From an uncultured Methanofollis sp. (GTDB lineage: Archaea > Halobacteriota > Methanomicrobia > Methanomicrobiales > Methanofollaceae), in assembly GCF_937919355.1 (NCBI RefSeq), contig NZ_CALFSA010000209.1:1-9177 (forward strand): a stretch of DNA of 9,177 nt, given 5' to 3'. Made by a program: the position numbers and the translations under genes. Under the pieces are notes generated by a model. That model was not told the DNA's origin and searched no databases. It saw only the letters and a list, made by a program, of their open reading frames with translations. Of this stretch, positions 5,772 through 9,177 are shown piece by piece (the stretch's first letter is position 1; every line of letters begins with the position of its first letter).

Positions 5772-6994
5772 AGACCATCGCCGGGATCGAGGAACGGGTC
5801 AGGGACGGGAGCGCCGTCGTCCTGACCGCCGCCGAGTTGAAGAGGCGGATACGGGAAGGAGAGAAGCTGACGCCTGAAGACGTCGACGTCGTCACCTGCG
5901 GGACCTGCGGCGTGATGTCAGGGACGACGGCCGTCCTTTCGGTGCCTGTTGCCCCGCCGGGCACCTTCTTCCGCGCCGACTCCGTCAGCCTGAACGGTGT
6001 CCCGGCCTTCCCCGGCCCCTGCCCGAACGAGCGCCTCGGACTTGTGGACATGGTCGTCTTCGGCACCTCGCACGGCGGGCAGAGGTACGGCGGCGGTCAC
6101 CTCATTGCCGACCTTGCGGCAGGGAAGGACGTCGATGTCCTGGTCACGGCGGGGGGAAGGGAGATCTCCCACACGGTCACGATCGAGGACTGCACCGTCG
6201 CTCGCCTGGTCACGACCAGGAGTGCCTTCAGGAACTACACCGCCTACGTGAACCGCGAACCCTCCGAGGTCAGGACGATCTTCTCGGCCGCGGGTATGCG
6301 GGGGCCGTGCGTCGAGGCCTCGGTCAGCGGGTGCGGCGAGATCAACCCGATCGAGAACGACCCCGCCATGCGGTTCATCAGGGCGGGTGTGCGGGTGCTC
6401 GTGAACGGAGCGCCTGGTTTCGTGATGGGCGAGGGGACGCGGAGCACGCCGGAAAAGCCGAACATCATGGCCTTCGCGGATATCAGGGAGATGAACCCCC
6501 GCTATTGCGGCGGTTTCGTCACCTCGGCAGGGCCTGAGTGCATCACGAGCATCGCCGCCGCGATCCCCGTCCTCGACAGTGCCGGTCTATCCGCCCTCTC
6601 CGTCCTCGACGAGGCTATCGCCCTGCCTGTGGCCGACATCAGCGACCGCCGGCCCTTTGCGTCGGCGACCTACGGCGACGTCTGGCAGGGCACGGACCGA
6701 CGGGTCACGTACGACCCGACCTCCTGCCTCTTCTGCGAACCCTGCGTGGCCGGAGGCCTCTGCCCGACCGGCGCCTTTGCGACAGGGAAGGGGATAGACA
6801 CGGCGCTCTGCGTCTCCTGCGGGGCGTGTGCGGCATCGTGCCGCGGCGGCGCCGTCTCCGGCGCCCTCGGGACCATCACCATCGGCGGCAGGCGTGTGCC
6901 GATCACTCTCCGCCAGTCCGACCGCAACCGTGCCGAGGCCCTCTGCGAGGACCTGCGCCAGAGGATCCTTGGCCGGGAGTTCCCGGTGAGGTGA
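5768..6994 (+). CDS. COG1900 (DUF39) homocysteine-biosynthesis-family protein fused to a 2[4Fe-4S] ferredoxin; candidate CoM-forming sulfur-insertion enzyme
   Basis: This is a 408-residue protein. Residues 1 to about 305 are a COG1900/DUF39 domain, recognisable by TCGTCGVMSGT (43-53), GVPAFPGPCPNE (77-88), SGCGEINPIENDP (187-199) and GFVMGEGTRS (217-226). Members of this family (MA1821 of Methanosarcina) insert sulfur reductively at an aldehyde to make homocysteine and are reported to use cysteine persulfides. Candidate Cys here are C44, C47, C85, C142, C181, C189, C247 and C258. Residues of about 314-365 form a two-cluster ferredoxin: C320-x2-C323-x2-C326-x5-C332-P and C348-x2-C351-x2-C354-x3-C358. 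The first motif has five rather than three residues before its last Cys. In Methanosarcina the ferredoxin is a separate NIL-containing protein (MA1822); no NIL or CBS domain is seen here. Lying directly before cysteate synthase and comDE, it may convert sulfoacetaldehyde to coenzyme M rather than make homocysteine. Start: ATGA overlap with GGAGG at 5753-5757. Confidence 0.85.
   Translation: MKTIAGIEERVRDGSAVVLTAAELKRRIREGEKLTPEDVDVVTCGTCGVMSGTTAVLSVPVAPPGTFFRADSVSLNGVPAFPGPCPNERLGLVDMVVFGTSHGGQRYGGGHLIADLAAGKDVDVLVTAGGREISHTVTIEDCTVARLVTTRSAFRNYTAYVNREPSEVRTIFSAAGMRGPCVEASVSGCGEINPIENDPAMRFIRAGVRVLVNGAPGFVMGEGTRSTPEKPNIMAFADIREMNPRYCGGFVTSAGPECITSIAAAIPVLDSAGLSALSVLDEAIALPVADISDRRPFASATYGDVWQGTDRRVTYDPTSCLFCEPCVAGGLCPTGAFATGKGIDTALCVSCGACAASCRGGAVSGALGTITIGGRRVPITLRQSDRNRAEALCEDLRQRILGREFPVR
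6988..6994 (+). promoter_or_regulatory. Shine-Dalgarno site embedding the upstream stop codon
   Basis: GAGGTGA matches the archaeal anti-SD perfectly over seven bases, and its last three bases are the TGA stop of the COG1900 gene. It lies 5 nt before ATG 7000 and only 2 nt before ATG 6997, which favours 7000 as the start of the PLP enzyme. It makes termination and initiation nearly coincident. Confidence 0.6.
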
Positions 6995-6999
6995 GGATG

Positions 7000-8274
7000 A
7001 TGAGGCCGTACACACTTCTCTGCCCCGACTGCGGGGAGACAGTCGAGGACCACTACACCCTCTCCTGCCCATCCGGGTGCCGGGCCCTCATCCGCACTGT
7101 CTACCGGAAAAAGACACTCGATATCAGGGACGAACCCGGAGTCTTCAGGTTCGCCGACTGGCTCCCTGTCGAGGGGATGATCAGGGCCGCCGCGGGGCCG
7201 GTCACTTTCCGCTCGACCGCCCTCGCCCGCGACCTGGGCCTCAGGAACCTCTGGATCGGTTTTTCCGGCTACTGGCCGGAGAAGGGGGGGCGGGTGCTCA
7301 CCTGCTCCTTCAAGGAACTCGAAGCCCTCCCGACGATGGTGCGGATCAGGGAGACGGCCAGGGGCCGGACTCTGGTCGTCGCCTCAGCGGGGAACACCGG
7401 CCGCGCCTTCTGCCAGACCGCCGCCCTGACCGGGATGCCGGTCGTCGTCGTCGTGCCGGAGACTGCCGCCGACCGCCTCTGGACGACTGTGGAGACCGAC
7501 AGGGCCTGCCTGGTCACGGTGGACGGCGACTATGCCGACGCCATCGCGGTGGCGAACGGTCTCTGCTCGGTTCAGGGTTTGATCCCGGAGGGCGGGGCGA
7601 AGAACGTCGCCCGCAGGGACGGCATGGGCACGGTGATGCTTGACGCCGCGGTCACCCTCGGTCGGATGCCCGATCACTATGTCCAGGCGGTCGGGAGCGG
7701 TACCGGTGGTATCGCCGCCTGGGAGGCGTCGATGCGGCTTGTCGGAGACGGCAGGTTCGGGGACCGCCTGCCGCGCCTGCACCTCGCCCAGAACGCACCC
7801 TTTGTCCCGATGGTCAGGGCGTGGCAGGCGGGCCGGCGCGAGATCATCCCCGAGGAGGACATGCCCGGGGCGCGGGCTGCAATAGCGGCGGTTTATTCTG
7901 ATGTGCTGACCAACAGGAGTCCGCCATATGGTGTCGGCGGGGGCGTCTTCGACGCCCTCACCGCGACAGGAGGATCGATGTATTCTGTGGAGAACAGGGA
8001 TGCTGAGGATGCAGGGCGGCACTTTGCTGAGGCCGAGGGGATAGACCTCGACCCGGCGGCTGCGGTGGCTGTTGCCGCCCTCAGGCAGGCGGTGGAGTCG
8101 GGAGAGATCGGGCGCACCGAGACGGTCCTCCTCAATATCACCGGCGGCGGCTATCGACGTGTCGCGGAGGAGCATGAGCGCTACAGGATCGAGCCCGCCT
8201 TCAGGGTCGCCCCCAACGTTGACGCCGCGGTCCTCGGGGCGAGAGTCCTCGGGCAGGTGAGAAACCGTGCATGA
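7000..8274 (+). CDS. PLP-dependent cysteate synthase (threonine synthase-like)
   Basis: This is a 424-residue fold-type II PLP enzyme. The Lys expected to form the internal aldimine is K105 in TCSFKELEA, where threonine synthases usually have SFKDRG. The Asn loop is SAGNTG (129-134), and the phosphate-binding glycine loop is GSGTGG (232-237). An N-terminal zinc-ribbon-like set, C8-x2-C11-x11-C23-x3-C27, is as in the threonine-synthase/cysteate-synthase group. Cysteate synthase of Methanosarcinales and Methanomicrobiales evolved from threonine synthase and makes L-cysteate from O-phosphoserine and sulfite, the first committed step of the cysteate route to coenzyme M. The adjacent comDE strongly favours that over threonine synthase. 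The aspartate-aminotransferase-type enzyme needed to turn cysteate into sulfopyruvate is not in the window. ATG 6997 and GTG 6991 are in-frame alternatives; 7000 fits the Shine-Dalgarno spacing best. The gene end overlaps the next start by 8 nt. Confidence 0.85.
   Translation: MRPYTLLCPDCGETVEDHYTLSCPSGCRALIRTVYRKKTLDIRDEPGVFRFADWLPVEGMIRAAAGPVTFRSTALARDLGLRNLWIGFSGYWPEKGGRVLTCSFKELEALPTMVRIRETARGRTLVVASAGNTGRAFCQTAALTGMPVVVVVPETAADRLWTTVETDRACLVTVDGDYADAIAVANGLCSVQGLIPEGGAKNVARRDGMGTVMLDAAVTLGRMPDHYVQAVGSGTGGIAAWEASMRLVGDGRFGDRLPRLHLAQNAPFVPMVRAWQAGRREIIPEEDMPGARAAIAAVYSDVLTNRSPPYGVGGGVFDALTATGGSMYSVENRDAEDAGRHFAEAEGIDLDPAAAVAVAALRQAVESGEIGRTETVLLNITGGGYRRVAEEHERYRIEPAFRVAPNVDAAVLGARVLGQVRNRA
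8255..8260 (+). promoter_or_regulatory. Shine-Dalgarno site deciding the GTG start of comDE
   Basis: AGGTGA lies 6 nt before GTG 8267 inside the end of the cysteate synthase gene. The nearby ATG at 8271 is in a different frame from the ComD protein, so GTG 8267 is the start that gives the complete ComD N-terminus. Confidence 0.6.
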
Positions 8275-9177
8275 GGATCTTGTCGCCGACCTCCTTGCCG
8301 AAAAGGGGATCGACCTTGTCGCCTCCCTCCCCTGCGACCGCGCCGGTGACCTCTGCTTCCTCCTCTCCGAGCGTTTCCCGACAGTCGGGTTGATGCGGGA
8401 GGAGGACGGCGTCGGTGTCTCTGCCGGGGCGGTGCTCGCCGGGAAGAGGCCGGTGGTCGTCATCCAGAGTTCGGGCCTCGGGAACATGCTCAACGCCATC
8501 CTTTCCCTCACCGTCACCTTCGGCCTCCCCCTCCCGATCCTTGCGAGCTGGCGGGGCGTGTATATGGAGAAGATCCCGGCCCAGATCCCCTTCAACACCC
8601 GCCTCCCCGCGATCCTCGGAGCGGCGGGGATCCCGTACACCGTTGTCGAGGACGCCGGGGAGATCGGAAAGATCGGTGCGGTGATCGACGACGCCTTCCT
8701 TCACTCCCGCCCGCACGTCGCCCTCATCTCGCCGAAGGTCTGGGAGGGGGGAAAGTGCGAGGTCTGCCGCGACCTCCCGCCGCGGCCCTGCCGCCACCGC
8801 GTCGTCGTCGGGGGGCGCCCTCTCCCCGCGCCGGTGACAGAGAGGCTCGGGGCGATCAGGGCGGTCGTCCCCCATCTCCGGGACGCCGCCGTCGTCTGCA
8901 ACATCGGGGTGCCGAGCAAGGAACTCTATGCCGCGGGCGACCGCCCCCTCACCTTCTACATGCTCGGCTCCTACACCCAGGCCTCGGCGATCGGCCTCGG
9001 CCTCGCCCTCTCGACGGAGAGGCGGGTCATCGTCATCGACGGCGACGGCAGCCTCCTCGGGAGTTCTATCCTCCCGGTGATCGCGGCGAGCGCCCCGAAA
9101 AACCTCACCGTCGTCTGCCTGGACAACGGCACCTTCGGCTCGACAGGCAACCAGCCCACCTGCGCCTGCACCGGCGC
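8267..9177 (+). CDS. comDE: sulfopyruvate decarboxylase, fused ComD-ComE (3' truncated by window end)
   Basis: This is a TPP-dependent decarboxylase that converts 3-sulfopyruvate to sulfoacetaldehyde in coenzyme M biosynthesis. It starts at GTG 8267 and stays open for 303 codons to the window edge. Residues 1 to about 160 match the alpha subunit ComD: a PCDRAG segment at 22-27, REEDGVGVSAG at 44-54 with the Glu expected to activate TPP, and QSSGLGNMLNA at 67-77. Residues of about 178-303 match the beta subunit ComE: GSYTQASAIGLGLAL at 234-248, then the TPP/Mg site GDGS (259-262) paired with DNGTFGSTGNQPT (286-298). In Methanocaldococcus the two subunits are separate genes; the fusion resembles that of Methanosarcina. 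The linker carries C164, C167 and C175. Perhaps 60-80 C-terminal residues are missing beyond the window. It overlaps the cysteate synthase gene by 8 nt, showing translational coupling. Confidence 0.93.
   Translation, partial: MHEDLVADLLAEKGIDLVASLPCDRAGDLCFLLSERFPTVGLMREEDGVGVSAGAVLAGKRPVVVIQSSGLGNMLNAILSLTVTFGLPLPILASWRGVYMEKIPAQIPFNTRLPAILGAAGIPYTVVEDAGEIGKIGAVIDDAFLHSRPHVALISPKVWEGGKCEVCRDLPPRPCRHRVVVGGRPLPAPVTERLGAIRAVVPHLRDAAVVCNIGVPSKELYAAGDRPLTFYMLGSYTQASAIGLGLALSTERRVIVIDGDGSLLGSSILPVIAASAPKNLTVVCLDNGTFGSTGNQPTCACTG

Noticed and set aside
7878..8060. A stretch of cysteate synthase with somewhat lower G+C and less biased codons than its surroundings.
   Set aside because: The protein remains consistent with the family and there are no boundaries or repeats. 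It is too short to argue for recombination by eye.
7384..8640. A 418-codon minus-strand open frame opposite cysteate synthase and comDE.
   Set aside because: It spans two well-supported + strand genes, is low-complexity in Arg/Pro/Gly, and shows no domain. It is a codon-bias shadow.

Overview
The window looks like part of the chromosome of a methanogenic archaeon, most likely one of the Methanomicrobiales (Methanoculleus/Methanofollis-like). This rests on three things: coenzyme M (CoM) biosynthesis genes of the cysteate type, a fused ComD-ComE sulfopyruvate decarboxylase, and high G+C coding sequence with GGAGGTGA-type Shine-Dalgarno sites. The genus is inference. All eight genes are on the + strand and packed tightly. 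I see no rRNA, tRNA, CRISPR array, insertion sequence or integrase.

Region 1 (1-3388) holds two tandem, paralogous membrane permeases of the NCS2 (nucleobase/cation symporter, UraA/xanthine permease) family. Both carry an unusual cytosolic C-terminal extension of about 110-130 residues, and both end in HFDH. They look co-transcribed (32-nt gap). Their substrate cannot be read from the sequence.

Region 2 (3389-3594) is the only real intergenic space. It has two short perfect inverted repeats, then an AT-rich island with T-runs (a likely archaeal terminator), then presumably the promoter of the next operon.

Region 3 (3595-9177, running off the end) is a six-gene operon whose genes overlap by 4-8 nt or abut within 5 nt. 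In order it encodes: a soluble ABC-type ATPase; a HypB-like SIMIBI GTPase; a small Fe-S protein with an RnfB/CdhE-type four-Cys domain; a COG1900 (DUF39, homocysteine-biosynthesis family) protein fused to a 2[4Fe-4S] ferredoxin domain; a threonine-synthase-like PLP enzyme that fits cysteate synthase; and ComDE sulfopyruvate decarboxylase (3' truncated).

The last two genes give a known route: phosphoserine + sulfite to cysteate, and (after a transamination not encoded here) sulfopyruvate to sulfoacetaldehyde. The remaining step, reductive conversion of the aldehyde of sulfoacetaldehyde to the thiol of CoM, is chemically parallel to the aspartate-semialdehyde-to-homocysteine reaction assigned to COG1900 proteins. 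The COG1900-ferredoxin fusion is therefore a strong candidate for that final step. The ATPase/GTPase/Fe-S trio would be its sulfur, metal or electron delivery and activation machinery. That is the most interesting reading of the window; it is an inference from gene context and chemistry, not something the sequence proves.
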